DNA from: Archilochus colubris
Lineage: Eukaryota > Chordata > Aves > Apodiformes > Trochilidae
Reading direction: 5' to 3'
DNA length: 64,000 nucleotides
Assembly: GCA_023079485.1 (NCBI GenBank)
Contig: CM041084.1
Coordinates: 131,674,292-131,738,291 of the forward strand
Below, in pieces: positions 25,456 to 37,712 of this stretch. The stretch's first letter is position 1, and each line of letters opens with the position of its first letter. The notes below the pieces were generated by a model, which saw nothing but the letters and a program-made list of their open reading frames with translations, was not told the origin of the DNA and ran no database searches. The translations under genes and the position numbers were made by a program.

Positions 25456-26581
25456 GTGAAACAGACAAATCAATCAGACTAATCCCCTTCTGCCCCACCA
25501 GTTCACCATTTTTCTTTCCTAGTAGCTAATTGGTATCGCCTCATCCTTAGTTGATCACTAGTAGCAATAGATACTAACCCTTTCAGTGCCAATACACTAT
25601 TTATATTCTACTCTGGATATAATGGTGTGGCTGCCATTGCAAGTCGCTTACTAGCAGTATTTAACTACATTTGTTTGTGATTTCTCATCTATCAAGAATC
25701 CTGGATGGTTTCCCACATAAAGCACCTCATAACTTTCATATGCTTCTCTTACAGAATGAGAATTTTTTTGTGTTCATCAGACATCGCTTATGGAACATCC
25801 ATCATAACTACATCAAATGAAACTTGGTTTTTTTTAATTAAAAAAAAGTTTCTTTAAATGGACTGTACTAACCCTGTCTACTAATTACCATTTTAACCAC
25901 CATTTTCTCTGATTACATTTTACTGTGCCATAGTCTGTTTTGTTCCTGTTTGAGTGCTATACTGTACTGATTGACATTCTGAAGATTTCAATACATTGCT
26001 CTTAGCTTAAATAAACATAATACAATTAAAAGATTAATATATTTTGCTCTAGTTGATGCTCAGTAAAGCCTCTCCTCATTTTAGAAACACAAAACCCATT
26101 CTTTTGTTTCCTTAAAGTTAGCTAGTAACATCAAATCCCCAGTGAGAGCTAGTCAGATACCAGTGTCTTTTGTCAGTTTATTGCTTTGTATACATAAATC
26201 CCTGTAGTCTCATTGCCACTCAATGGTAATTTAACTGAAACTAAGCTAAGTAAAGTTTGTTGAATTTAACTTGTGGATAGTTTTAAGTGTATGGGGATAT
26301 GATATCCATATGCACATGAATATAGACACTACATTCTCTTGGCTTGGCTGTGCAAACATCTTATGGATACTCAGCCTTAGTTTGGCTTCCTTTTCTTCTT
26401 TTTCACAGAGATATTTATCTTTTTAATTAGGTCTTTTTCTGAAAAGATAATAGTTTCACTGCGGGATTGCAAGGATCCCAAATTATCCAAAGCCTACTTA
26501 GTCATGTTAGCAGTTCTTTATGGTATTATGGATGAATTTGTCATCTAATGGCTGTGGTTTGTTTTGATGTGTGTCTCATAG
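25456..26581 (+). other. RIMS2: RIMS2 intron
   Basis: Intron of about 1.1 kb between the two recognised exons. It is free of interspersed repeats and open frames of note, with pyrimidine-rich sequence toward its 3' end. Confidence 0.8.
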
Positions 26582-26691
26582 GTCACATCCTCGAACTGGG
26601 TCTGTTCAGACAAGTCCATCAAGTACTCCAGTAGTAGGGCGAAGGGGCAGGCAGTTACCACAGCTCCCACCAAAGGGGACGTTGGAGAGAA
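26582..26691 (+). CDS. RIMS2: RIMS2 internal exon carrying the RIM-BP-binding proline motif (RQLPQLPPK)
   Basis: This recognised RIM2 exon reads SHPRTGSVQTSPSSTPVVGR, then RGRQLPQLPPKGTLER. The RxLPxLP core is the class of motif by which RIM proteins bind the SH3 domains of RIM-binding proteins, linking the scaffold to voltage-gated calcium channels; this is established for the family. The acceptor is GTGTGTCTCATAG at 26581; the donor is AGAGAA|GTAAGT at 26692, near consensus. The exon enters in phase 2 but ends one base into a codon (phase 1), with length 110 nt. It is thus the point where the linker changes splice phase, separating the phase 2-2 cassettes upstream from the phase 1-1 cassettes downstream. 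With its phase shift it is probably constitutive. Confidence 0.97.
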
Positions 26692-27513
26692 GTAAGTTTA
26701 TGGTTTTCTCCTTAATGATGTTGCAAAATTGCTCATTGAGGTCAATTATATTTATCATTTTTATTTTAGCATTACAGTTAAAACCTCTTGAGTGCTTGTG
26801 AACAGTATTAGGATTTGCTGGTAGTATTGTATTTGGTACTGTATTTTTTTCTATTATGTATTAATATTGACATTATTCTTGACTTAAATGAATCATCAGC
26901 AATGCAACAATCATCAGTGTTGCAATACACACGAATCAAGATGCACTAACTGTTAGAATGATCCTGTTCCTTTTGAATTCAACAAGTTTTTTTTCCTTGA
27001 CTTCAACAGGCACAGGAAATTATCTTTTGTATGTTGTTTAGTTACAACTCAGGCTCTTTTGGGAGTTAGCAGCATAGCTGATCACTTGGACTGTGTTACC
27101 CATTGCTAATATAAAACTTCTGCACCTTGAAACAGGAAGAGCAAGAGGTAATAAACTTTAAAATAGGAAAGTTCAGCAAGATATTTAATGATTCATGATT
27201 TTACGGGGACTGTTATTGTGCTTATCTATAATGTCCTACAAAAGCACTGGTCAATGGAGACATTTTCCAAAATGTTTAGAACCAAAGGTATATAAACATA
27301 TTTCTGACAGCAAATACATTTTCACCCTTCCACTTATTCATAGATGTGCTGTGCAAAATCAGTCTAAATGGCCATATACACTCCCTGTTTTCAATCCTTC
27401 TTAACATGTATATTGTAATTTCTATAAAACTTCTGTTGGTTTTAACCCCTGTGCTTTGGTTCCTTTTTTTTTTATTATTTGTTTGTTTGTTTTGTTTTTG
27501 TTACTTTCCCTAG
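26692..27513 (+). other. RIMS2: RIMS2 intron
   Basis: Intron of about 0.8 kb ending in a long T-rich and TTTG-rich tract (27462-27510) that serves the acceptor at 27513. Nothing else is visible. Confidence 0.7.
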
Positions 27514-27546
27514 ACAATGGAGACAAGGAGATAGAATCTTATGAAG
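27514..27546 (+). CDS. RIMS2: Candidate RIMS2 cassette exon, 33 nt, phase 1-1 ('NGDKEIESYE')
   Basis: This short open segment follows a long pyrimidine tract (about 27462-27510) and the acceptor ACTTTCCCTAG at 27513. The donor is GAAG|GTCTGT at 27547, moderate in quality. With the single base A left by the exon at 26582 it reads N-NGDKEIESYE-G/D, so it enters and leaves in phase 1 and is 33 nt long. Inclusion adds 11 mostly acidic residues directly after the RIM-BP-binding motif. The peptide has no recognised domain. The acceptor is excellent; the weaker donor suits a regulated exon. Confidence 0.65.
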
Positions 27547-28645
27547 GTCTGTACATAAAGGAGGGTTTGTTTTTCACCTGAAAGCCTTCTTGAGAGGCTA
27601 TAAAGGGAAAAATAAACCCAACTGCAATTGATGTTACTTGATTGCACAGGCATAGCAAGAATTATTATATGCTTATTTATTCTTTTTTATATTCAGACCT
27701 GTGGCTAAAAAATTGTGCAAGGTTCAACATGAAAAAAGATAGTATAAGTAATGTTATCTAAATATGATCATAATTAGAAAAGTACCTAGACATGCACCCA
27801 TTTTTGAATATCAAGGATTTACGAAGGAGTAAATAATATTATTTCAATTAACCTATGTATGTATGTACCTCCTCAGGATCAGCACATATTTAAATTTAAT
27901 CATTTGAGGCTATTTGACATGTTTAATGTTATCCACGTGTTTAATAGGACAGTGGTTTTATGTCAGATATGTTATAATGTGAAACAGTTTCTGAATTACT
28001 AGGGAATTTTCAAATAATGTAGGACCAAACATTTATTGAATAAAGTTATTCTTTCAAAAAGTTATAATACTTCTGCTTAAAAATAAATCTTGTGTTTGGT
28101 ACCATTAAAACAACCTAATTTCCTTAATAGCAAGCCACAAGATATCAATTGCAGTCCTTGATCATATCACTGAGGGTCTGTATGTAGTATTACTATATCT
28201 GTCTCATCAGACTTCTTAATTTAGCATTGACAATGTTTACAGTGCTTATTTCCTTTTTGGAAACAAAACTTCACAAAAAGAAAACTTGTTTTCACAGATC
28301 ATCACCCAAGTGTATTCATTTCTTCGTTGTGTTGTGTTGTGAAATGCTTATATGAAATACAGTCTAGATATACCAGGAAATAATCATAACTAATCACATG
28401 ATGTTTGCTGTCATTGCTGTAAACACTTTCATGTTTTACCACTCTTCCCTGCTCTTTGCTCAGTATATCTGTTTAGACTGTGAGCTCTTTAGGGCATCAG
28501 TTGTGAAATACTGCATATTTTTGTTGTGTGTGGCCAGGGAGGGTAGTGGTCTTACTTACATTATAGGTTATATAGCAGGAAATATAATAAATACAATAAA
28601 ATAACTTTTTTTTGTAGAATTTTCTGCTCTGGTAAGTACTTCTGA

Positions 28646-28685
28646 GACTTCTAGAAATTTGTTCTGGGACTTCTAGAAATTTGTT
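28646..28685. repeat. Two-copy direct repeat, period 22
   Basis: GACTTCTAGAAATTTGTT occurs at 28646-28663 and 28668-28685. Confidence 0.9.
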
Positions 28686-29908
28686 TTTACTGGAAAACTG
28701 TAATATTTTCCTATACCTCTGTCTAAAGTAGTCCTTTGGAAATCTGTGTTGCAAAAAATTGCCAAATCCTCAGATATTGGAGTTTTAGTAGACAACCAAA
28801 GCATCATCAGTGACTAAAGATACAGTACCTTGACACTTTTTGTATTGAAATTTACATGTACAAAGGTGGTAAACACTGTGGTTAAAAGTATGATCCATAG
28901 ATACTGCTTTCACATTGTGCTCTATTTTTATGTCAGAAAAAATCATATGTCAGAAAATATTGTATTCTCATAACACTACAGTTCTGCAGATTTTCTAATC
29001 CTTTTCTTTAAGGGGAATAATGGTTTTCTACAAAAGGAATGATGCTTTACAAAAAACCCAAAAGATTACCTAACTCCTGTTAGTGACAGAACATAATTAT
29101 GATTAATAGCATTTTTTTACTGTGGAGAATTTAATATTGCACTAAGTTATTTTAAGCAAATGAAATATTAGTGATAAAAACTCAAATTCAGTGGAATAAA
29201 AAATGCTGTCTGTAGTTGAAGGTGTGTTAGTATTAAGAAAAAAGCCATAAGTAGAGCTGAAAACTTTATAGACATTTGAGTAGGTTTTTAAGACGTTATT
29301 TTATGCTCTGATGATAACTGAAACAGTTGCCTGGTTTTGCTAAGGCTATATGACCATACTGGAGAAGGTCATTATCCCAGAGTAGTCCTTTTTGTTCTTA
29401 GAGAAGCATGTACTTGACTGAAATTAGAGAGGGGATTTCATGTTGCATAGAAACATGATGTGAAGGTTAAACTTTCTGCATTTTAAAATAAAGGATTTTG
29501 TTGTTGACCAGTTTAAGTTAAAATCATATTGAAGGATAAAAGATACATTATAGGCAGAAGGAATGGGAAATACCCCAGTTTTGTGAAACCGAAACCCAAA
29601 ATCTTCTGTGTTTTTAACTCCTACAGTAGTCTCATTTAGCCTATATACATTTGAGTAATCTGTATTTATTACAGAATTGAATGTGCATAGCATTTCTTAG
29701 AATGTAGTAGAAATGCAGGGACTCAAGTTCAAAGAAAGGAGTAATTTGCAGTTGGGGAGATTTTCTGTTGTAGTGCAGCAGTGGAATATGCAGGTTTGTG
29801 GCTTTATGATTCCAACTGGAAGGGAAGTTGTTTACAGGGAAAAAGAAGCCTCTGGGGAACTGTTTTCCAGGTTAGAATCAGAATGAAAAAAAAACATTGA
29901 TTTGGTAT

Positions 29909-29961
29909 AGATTTAGATCAGTGAACTGATCTAAAGATTTAGATCTAGATTTAGATCAGTT
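29909..29961. repeat. Palindrome and repeat cluster (TTTAGATCAGT)
   Basis: TTTAGATCAGT (29912-29922) is followed after GA by its exact reverse complement (29925-29935), and TAGATTTAGATCAGT recurs at the right end. Confidence 0.85.
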
Positions 29962-31112
29962 ATGTGGTTTCAGGTTTTTACTCCAGGACATCTAGGTTTC
30001 CCCAGAATAATTTCTAGATTCTGGAAAAGACAGAGAATTTTGTTTGTAAGAAATCTAGCTGTGAGTAGCTATGAAGGATGATTCCCAAGTGTAGCATATT
30101 GACCTATATTCTTTTTGTTAGAGTTGCACATGCTCAGTAGAACATATAAATATCATTAGCTGGGTTGCATTTGCAGTTTTTTATGGTCATGACATTTTGG
30201 CTGATTCCCTAGGTTCTCATCTGTGTAGCTTCCAGTATCAGATTTTAACTGTTCAGAAGAAAGACTGGATATCTCTGAAATGCACAGCATTGCCTTATCC
30301 ACCCAGAATATATCATAAACATCTCAGCAGCTCAGGTTCTGTTTTAGACTTCGTTAGTTTAGTGGATTTTCATGTTCGATGGATGGAAAATAGTTCTGAA
30401 AATAAGCCTGGGACCATGTAACATTTTACCAGATTTTCATGAATGAATTTTGCTTGTTTATTTCACAATTATACAAGTGAAAGAAAGAAACATCTTGGGT
30501 TTTAGTGAACATTTATAGAAGAACTATAGCATTAAATTGAATTTGTATCTAGCATTGCAATGGTTATGTACTCTTAAATGTGCTGTATTTTAAGCGCTAC
30601 AGACAATAAGTGAATATTGAAATAGATTTCCTAAGAGTTAACAATATTTTTTTCATTTCATGATATATTTCTTTATTTTTATTCACCTTGATAGAAGGAT
30701 AAACTTAGTGAATGCTTGCTGCTAATTAAAATGGACCATCATAAAGTGCTCTTGAAACCATTCAATATTAGCCCTTTCAGTCTGCTTTTAATTTCTAATC
30801 AGAGGAGGAGTATTTTTCCTTTTCTGCTTAAATATAAACACAGCCCTTTCTTTCTTCATCCCTACAAAAAGCCCTACCAATTCGCCCAACAATAAAAACC
30901 TAGCAAATTATGTCAGACCAAACAAGCATAAGAAAACCTTTAAATATAAAGAATTAGGTGCTCAGAAATTTAGCAACTACTACAAATCAGTAAAGATTTG
31001 CCCTTCTATTTATGTTCTATGGTACAGACTTTCATTATATGATCTCATAATAATCTTGTGTCTTGGGAAAGTTATTTCAGAGGCTGTTAAAGCTGACATT
31101 ACTGCTGATTAA

Positions 31113-31139
31113 CTGTCCTCTCTTAATTTCAGGTATGAG
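31113..31139 (+). promoter_or_regulatory. Candidate recursive splice site (pyrimidine tract-CAG|GTATGA)
   Basis: CTGTCCTCTCTTAATTTCAG is followed directly by GTATGAGT, again an acceptor-donor fusion within the intron 27547-32508. Confidence 0.25.
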
Positions 31140-32508
31140 TGATCTTATTCCTGAGTAAAATTATCTATGAATGGAATTAGTAGGGGTAGTTGATTAGATT
31201 TAATCAAGGATAGCTGTGAGCCATAACTCCAGTTTTTATAGTTCTCAGATACAACATCAAAGCTTTAAAAAGAACATGTCTATACTGTCAATTGTATTGT
31301 TCCAAATCAAGCAGTATGGAGTGCAAGTTACTGAGACACTCGGATGGTAAGGAACACAGAGATAGTAAGATCAAAAGATAGAAAGATGTGCTGTTTATTT
31401 GAAGGGGGTGTGCCTCATTCAGAACTTAACTTCTCTGTTAAATGAGACAATAGTCTGCAAAATGAGAAGGAATTTTACTATGTATTTTCCAGTGCCTGTC
31501 ATAGTTTGATGGGAGCCAGAGAAAGACTATAAAAATGTAATTGCAGAGAACCTGTATTCACACTGGTTATAATTCTGTCATACTCTTATCAGCTGTGAAT
31601 TCACAGGTTTTAAAAATTTAGGACATACAGGGAGTTCACTTTGCAAAAGATGATAGCTCACAAATAAATAATACAGGGTAGGAACTTGCTAGGAACATGG
31701 TGATTTGGTCAAACACCAGTGTGGAAGATGAAGGTACACATCTTTGCATCCACCTTCTTTTTGTGTGGATATTTCTGCGATATGTTATGGTACTTTATAT
31801 TGTTGTAAAAGAAGCATATTTTTGTTGTCTATCATTAACCATTATATTCTCACCATTGTTTCCAACTATTTCAAAGTCCTCTGATATTTAGATATGCTTT
31901 AGGCGGCTGTAATTACTGATGGGAAAGTGTCTTTCTTTCTAAATTCTAACTACCCTGAAATCCAGGGAAATTATCTGGCAATTTCAGGATTTTTTTTTTC
32001 AAAATGAAGAAACATTTGCATTGCTTTTTCTGCACTTATTAAGATACTAATAATACCCTGTAGTTGTTATTTATGTATGATTTAAAATATGTTCCTCAAA
32101 AACAAAGGCTTGGAATTTGATTTCTAGAATAACTAAAGCAAACCAAGTGCTTTTAAAAGAATTGTCTACCTACATATTTCTGTTTTCTCTGCTTACGGTC
32201 TGCTTTCCATTGCTCTAGTAATTTAAAAAGAAATTGGCAACAAGGGATATTAAGGGCTGCATATGGCCATCATTACTTGCAGAAAGATCTCACTGGAATA
32301 AACCAGATACTACTGAAAAATAATGCAAGGATTTACTTAATCTTTGATTCACTCAAAAAAATTGTTTATACCACAGGATGAGGGTTTGTATGTTATTGTG
32401 AATGTCTTGTTTGATATTTGTCTTTTATTTGAACAGTTTGTAACAAAGCATGCCTGTTTCTGTCTTGCTTTTTCCCCTTGTCATACCTTGCTTATACAAA
32501 TGCATCAG

Positions 32509-32547
32509 GAGATGAAGAAAAGCATACTGGAGTTCAGGAATTGGAGG
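32509..32547 (+). CDS. RIMS2: Candidate RIMS2 cassette exon, 39 nt, phase 1-1 ('DEEKHTGVQELE')
   Basis: This open segment has an acceptor at ATGCATCAG (32508), preceded by a pyrimidine-rich stretch TTGCTTTTTCCCCTTGTC that is separated by some A residues. The donor is GGAGG|GTGAGG at 32548. Read in phase 1 it gives R-DEEKHTGVQELE-G, 39 nt, phase 1 in and out. The DEEKH core resembles YEEKH in the cassette at 33576, about 1 kb downstream. A GCATG lies about 60 bases upstream and a TGCATC overlaps the acceptor region. The acceptor is less convincing than in neighbouring candidates, so this call is moderate. Confidence 0.5.
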
Positions 32548-33575
32548 GTGAGGCAGGTCTGTCTGACCACAAGTGCCTATCTCCTCTAGAAACATTTTCC
32601 TCTGAGCACATAGGGAAGATAGACAAGCTAACCTGTAAATATATTAAAATATTAAATATATTAAAAGTCAGATTCCAGACAAAAATATATATAATTTTAT
32701 ATAAAACCAAGATGAATTAATTCAATTTACCTGTTTGGGAATGCTTAGGTAGTTAAACTTGCAAAAATGACTTAATTTTTTTTTAAACCCTCTTTATGAA
32801 AGTACCATGTTGCTATGATCAAGTTACAGCCTTAGATGTGGGTGGATGTCCCTTAGGTGTGGTACCCTCTCAGTAGGCACATCAAGACCAATGGAATTAA
32901 GGCCAGAGAATAATAATGCACTGAGGGCATTGCTACAGTTATATGAAAATAATTAAGTTCTCCAGAAAGGGAGGCCCAAAAAAATCACAAGGTGAGCAAG
33001 AAGCACCCCTAGTACTAGCTGGTAGGAAAAAATATCTAAACGTAAGTATGCCTAAAGTGCTGTATCTGCTTACAAGTCTAAGTGCCTATATCACAGTTTA
33101 TTTAGAATCCCATGCCCCTGACCATAATACCATTACTATTTAAGAGAAGAAAATGTGGCTAATTATTTTCTTCTTAGAACAAAGTCAGAAATTGTAACTG
33201 TGACAGGGCTCTGTACTTGGTCAGAAATCTGGATTAAAGCATAATTTCAAGATTTGGGATCTGGAAAGCAGGGCTTGTTTTTTTTAGTTGTAGTCTTAAG
33301 CATCCAAATTGTCCTTTAAAATCTTTTCCTTCCTATTTTTCATTGTAGTACATTATATTTTTCTTTCTTTTTTTGCAGTTCTGTCTCTAAGTGTGTATTG
33401 TTCAGTGTTGTGTGTACTGTGCACTGCTCACTCTCTGTGTTTTGTGTAGCAAGCATAGTGCATGGAATTGTGCTAATATAGTTTGCAAAATATTTGTGTG
33501 TGCTATAGTTACATTGTTCATCATAGTAGCTGCTCCAATTTTTAATCATTGTTATCTATTTTTAATGTTATAAAG

Positions 33576-33620
33576 ATTATGAGGAAAAACATGAAAACCC
33601 ACCTGTTAATGGGCGAAAAG
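33576..33620 (+). CDS. RIMS2: RIMS2 cassette exon, 45 nt, phase 1-1, with a GC-AG donor
   Basis: This is a predicted cassette of 45 nt. The acceptor is ATGTTATAAAG at 33575, after TTGTTATCTATTTTTAATG. In phase 1 it reads N/D-YEEKHENPPVNGRK-G. The downstream boundary is AAAAG|GCAAGT at 33621, which is the consensus of the rare GC-AG intron class rather than GT-AG. GC donors are often associated with alternative exons. A TGCATG element (RBFOX-type) sits about 60 bases into the downstream intron. The peptide is charged and contains PPVNG. If joined after the cassette at 32509 it gives ...QELE-D-YEEKH. Confidence 0.7.
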
Positions 33621-33679
33621 GCAAGTTGATGATGCTCATGCTAGTGATTTGTGGGTGTTAGAGAAATTTTATTTTTTTC

Positions 33680-33685
33680 TGCATG
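33680..33685 (+). promoter_or_regulatory. TGCATG, putative RBFOX site downstream of the 45-nt cassette
   Basis: Intronic TGCATG about 60 bases after the GC donor of the exon at 33576. In vertebrate neuronal genes, RBFOX binding just downstream of a cassette usually promotes inclusion. Placement fits; function here is inferred. Confidence 0.5.
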
Positions 33686-36600
33686 GGTGTGTATGGCTTA
33701 GTACTACTAGTTCAAAATCAATAGATTCAGGTGTATTCACTTTTAAGTTATTGTTTTACTTCTTGCACATAAAATATTTTCAACTGTGGTTTTAAAATCT
33801 TTCTTGGAATCAAAAGCTCTAATTCTTGGGTTTTATTGCAGCTAACTATATTACTGAGGAGGTGGTTTGCACCACCTAGATATGTGATCATATTGCTTAT
33901 TTAGAACTGATGAAATAGTTTCTGCACTTTTTCTCATGAAGGAATTACCAGTTTTCCTTGTCCTGAGACTAAGTACTCTTTGTAGACATCTGCAAAACTG
34001 TCTACATCATCTTCCACTTTTTACCAGGCCTGTATGCTTCTACACCACTTGGCTATATATTTTACAAGTTGGCACATTTTTGATAGTCACCAGAGAGCTG
34101 GACCATTTTAATTAGTATATACTGGTAGAGGAAAGCTTAAGTTATTAGCAATCATCTCTATTGTCTAGTTCTTTTTATGTTCAATATCCTCTTCTATTTC
34201 AATAGCTGTAGAAATAAGCTTAGTTCAAAGAACTGAAATGTTAACATGGAGATTTAGATTTATTAACTAAAAATAGAACAAGCAAGTTGCAATGACCAAC
34301 CACAGCTTACTTTGGAGTTTTATTTGAGTTCATGCTTCTAAACTGCTTTGTTATTTTTTAAGAAATTTGTTATTATTTTTCCATGTACTTCCAAAGCCAT
34401 ATTACATTTAGGCTTTGTCTCATCAATATTTTCTGCCAGTGAATGAAATATCATTTAGATAGTGTCTTGGCTTTATTAAATTTGGGTATTCATTTTTAGA
34501 TCTCAACCAGGAGCCCACACAGGGAATGACTCCAATTACTTTGTTACAGGCTACTCCTAACATTCTCTTCCCTAGAATAACTTAGCAAAGGAAATACAGG
34601 TATGAGGAGAGGTTCAGTTTTGCCTGTGCAAGTTCATTTTATTGCAGGGCAGCCACACTGGTTTAATAGCCTCTTATTAATCAGTGTAGACAGAGTGAAT
34701 GAGGTGCTGTTGCAGAGAGGGCTCTGTGTTGGCAGTTTGGCAGTGCAATGCATGGGGTCACCTCCCTTTCTCAGGTGGCTGTGCCAGATTAGTCCTAAGT
34801 GAATTAAAAAGCTGAAAGCCTTCTGCTGTAACTGTAATGCATGTTAATTACCAGACTGTTCAGTATCTTATGCTCTGAAGTTCCAATTTCTAGTTCTTGT
34901 AAAGCTGGAGGGTTTTGTTGACTTGATAGAGGTTGACTAACCAGTAAGTAGCCGGTACATCAGGTTAAAGCTAGATTTGTTCTCAGTTTACCTTCCACTC
35001 CTTCAATTAAAAAAAAAAATTAAAATTATATAATAAAAAAAATTATATATACTTAATTACAAAGCCTCAAAGATATACTTTGCATACTTAACTAAGAACT
35101 ACTATCCTGTATTTATTTTAAGGGTGTCCATTTTATATTTTAGAAGCTTCTTCTGCAGAGACTTTACCCCAAAAGAATGGTCTAATATTCTAGTTGCCTA
35201 ATATTCTATCTCAAATATTTATTACTGAAATCACTATCCCCTTTTATTTTTCCTCAGGTCTATAGCATTTCTTTTTCATGTATTTTGTACGGTATCTTTA
35301 GATCATTTAAGTATGTGAGAAAGGTTCCAGGCTGTTCTGTCCTCTACTCTTAATTCAGGGTGCATGAAGGATGACATGGTTACCAAAGAAAAATGTTAAG
35401 CATTTCAGGTTATCAGTTCCCTCACATATTTTGCATAATTGCACAAGAGCTTTGTCTATATTATGGGAATCAGGAATGCTTTCCAGTTTTCATTTCCCCA
35501 GTCAGGAAATGTCTGGAGCTTATTTGTATCTCCACTCAAGAAAAGAACGAAGCCATAGAGTCCTCCCCTTTCCATGCTCTCTGGTTTCTGCATGTATGGG
35601 AGCACCACCACACTGAGGGCAGTCAGGATGTCTGGAGGATTAAAATATGCTGTATTCCAGATTTGCTGCCAGATTAAACACAATCTAAAAATTAAGGTTT
35701 CTGACATGAATAGAAGGACTTCAGTGAAAGAAGTGGTGGCAGATGGACCTGCTTAACTGACTTGCAGAAATAGCATACATCTACATTTTTTTTGAAAAAC
35801 GAGCATGTGGCTGTCATGCCAGAGGGAGCTCTCATCCTGCTAGTTTACATGAGCATCTTCTTCATTCTAAGACCTTGGGATTTCAGGAAATGAAGCTTAC
35901 ACTTTGCCTGTACTACTAAATATGACTGCCATGACTCATGTGTGCTCTCTCTTCCCCTGGCCTACTGACTCTGCACTTTGCTTAGATACAATGACAGCTT
36001 CTGTATTTTGCATAAAAAATGATACTGAATATGTGTATTATGTGTGTTGTGAGAACACTTAACATATTCATATATGTTATGAGTGCCTAGAGTACGTTTT
36101 AATTAAATTCTGGCTCAAGCAAAGGCTTAAGTTGAGGCCTGTTGAGACTGTGGTGGTTGTAGGCAGGCACACAACTGCAGTCTGACTGCTGGGAAAATGT
36201 TGAATTAAAAAAACAACAGCACAACAACACAAAACAGCAGAAAGCATACACATAAGATGCATATTTTCCAGACTGAAGAACCTATAATCTGCTGAAGTTC
36301 CATACGATATAGGTGACTATTTTGTGAATTTAGATCTATCAATACCGGGGAAATATGACAGATTAAAGAATCTAATTACTAGCTTGTCCATAAACAGCTG
36401 AAAATGTTACTTATTTCTACAAAATGTGAAGTGGCATCTTTCGAAATTACATCACAATATAAAGTAGCATTTCTAAGACTGGTACATGACAATGTGATAC
36501 CATTTTGTCTGCTAATAAAACATACTTTGTCTGGTTGCTAATCTAATATTTTATAACTAGCATTAAAAAATACCACAAATGTTCTGCTGTTGGCAGCATT

Positions 36601-36948
36601 TTCATGTAAAAATGCATTAAAAATAAAAAATAAATAACTTTTAAAAGCTCCATCTTCATCTAAATTTGCATGCAAATTTGTGAGATAAGAAAACTTACAT
36701 TTTATTAATTAGTAGCAATTGATATTCTGAACAACCCAGTTTTATCAAGAAACAAATCTATATATTTCATCTTTCTGTAAGCCATACATTGCATTTTATT
36801 TTATATTAGTGCTTAAAACTACTGACTTATTTTCAGAATAATTTTTTGAACTGAATGATTTTTTTAACATTTCAGAAGTGTGCCATAAACTTCAATCTTA
36901 ACTGCACTTTAAAAAAGGCTAAAACACCTCTGATTGCCTGCACACCTT

Positions 36949-36967
36949 GTGTGTGTGTGTGTGTGTG
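36949..36967. repeat. GT dinucleotide microsatellite
   Basis: About nine GT units, ending in GAGTGATG. Confidence 0.85.
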
Positions 36968-37600
36968 AGTGATGTATGATCATATGTAAAGAATAAAAAT
37001 AACTAGGAAAAAAATTAAATCAATACCAAGCTAAACCTTACAACCTGCATTCTTCAGAGTGGATTTGTAGGCTGTTCACGTTTCCTCGCACACAGAGCAC
37101 TCGTTGACATGCAGGGACTGGGAATACAAAGTGAGCAGACTATGGGAGATAGGTGCGGAGTAGAAGTTTGCATTTTGCTCCACATTTGTGTTTGCCATCA
37201 CATGCATGTAAGTTGCCCAGTGTCTGGCCCTTAGCAAACCAGGAAAGGAAGATGACCAGAATGAGTGTGTGGTAGTGCTTATGTGTGATCCTGGATTCTG
37301 AGTCTCCTATGACTTGAGCCTTAGAAATCTACAGGAAAATCTGTAGTATTTCAGTGTGGTATCTGCGTCTCCCTCATAGGCTCTGTGCACTCCTTCTCCT
37401 GCCTTAAATCACTCCTGCCAACATATACCTGCAGTACTTATCCAAACATGTGACTCAGTAGACCTATTCCTCTGAGATATTCAAAACACACCTTTTAATA
37501 ATAGGCCAGCAGGAAAGCTATATTGCATTCTTTTCCAACATGCTATGTCCATATAACCAGAAGAGGGAGCAAAACTGCCATATTTTACAAACATGTAAGG

Positions 37601-37712
37601 AGATCACAGAATCACAGAATGTGAGAAGTTGAAAGGGACCTCTGAAGATCATTGAGTCCAACCCTCCTGCTAGAGCAGGACCAAAGCTAGGGGAGGTCAC
37701 TCAGGTATGGAA
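37601..37712 (-). mobile_element. CR1 LINE 3' end fragment
   Basis: Starts with the reverse complement of the CR1 3' end (ATCACAGAATCACAGAATGT), then GAAAGGGACCTCTGAAGATC and GTCCAACCCTCCTGCTAGAG. Very short copy; its inner boundary is approximate. Confidence 0.88.

Larger units (their letters stand above)
27547..32508 (+). other. RIMS2: RIMS2 intron
   Basis: AT-rich intron of about 5 kb. It contains a 22-base-period direct repeat (28646-28685), a palindromic cluster (29909-29961), a recursive-splice-like AG|GT site at 31132/31133 and a 14-nt frame-breaking pseudo-exon (28618-28631). Confidence 0.65.

Noticed and set aside
30203..30421. Open plus-strand segment after a fair acceptor (GGCTGATTCCCTAG), more than 70 codons
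   Set aside because: The only donor-like site (CCAT|GTAACA near 30418) leaves phase 2, which does not fit the phase-1 series; no RIM-like sequence.
35371..35756. Four overlapping open frames on both strands
   Set aside because: Overlap on both strands without splice signals or recognisable protein; considered chance in a slightly GC-richer intron patch.
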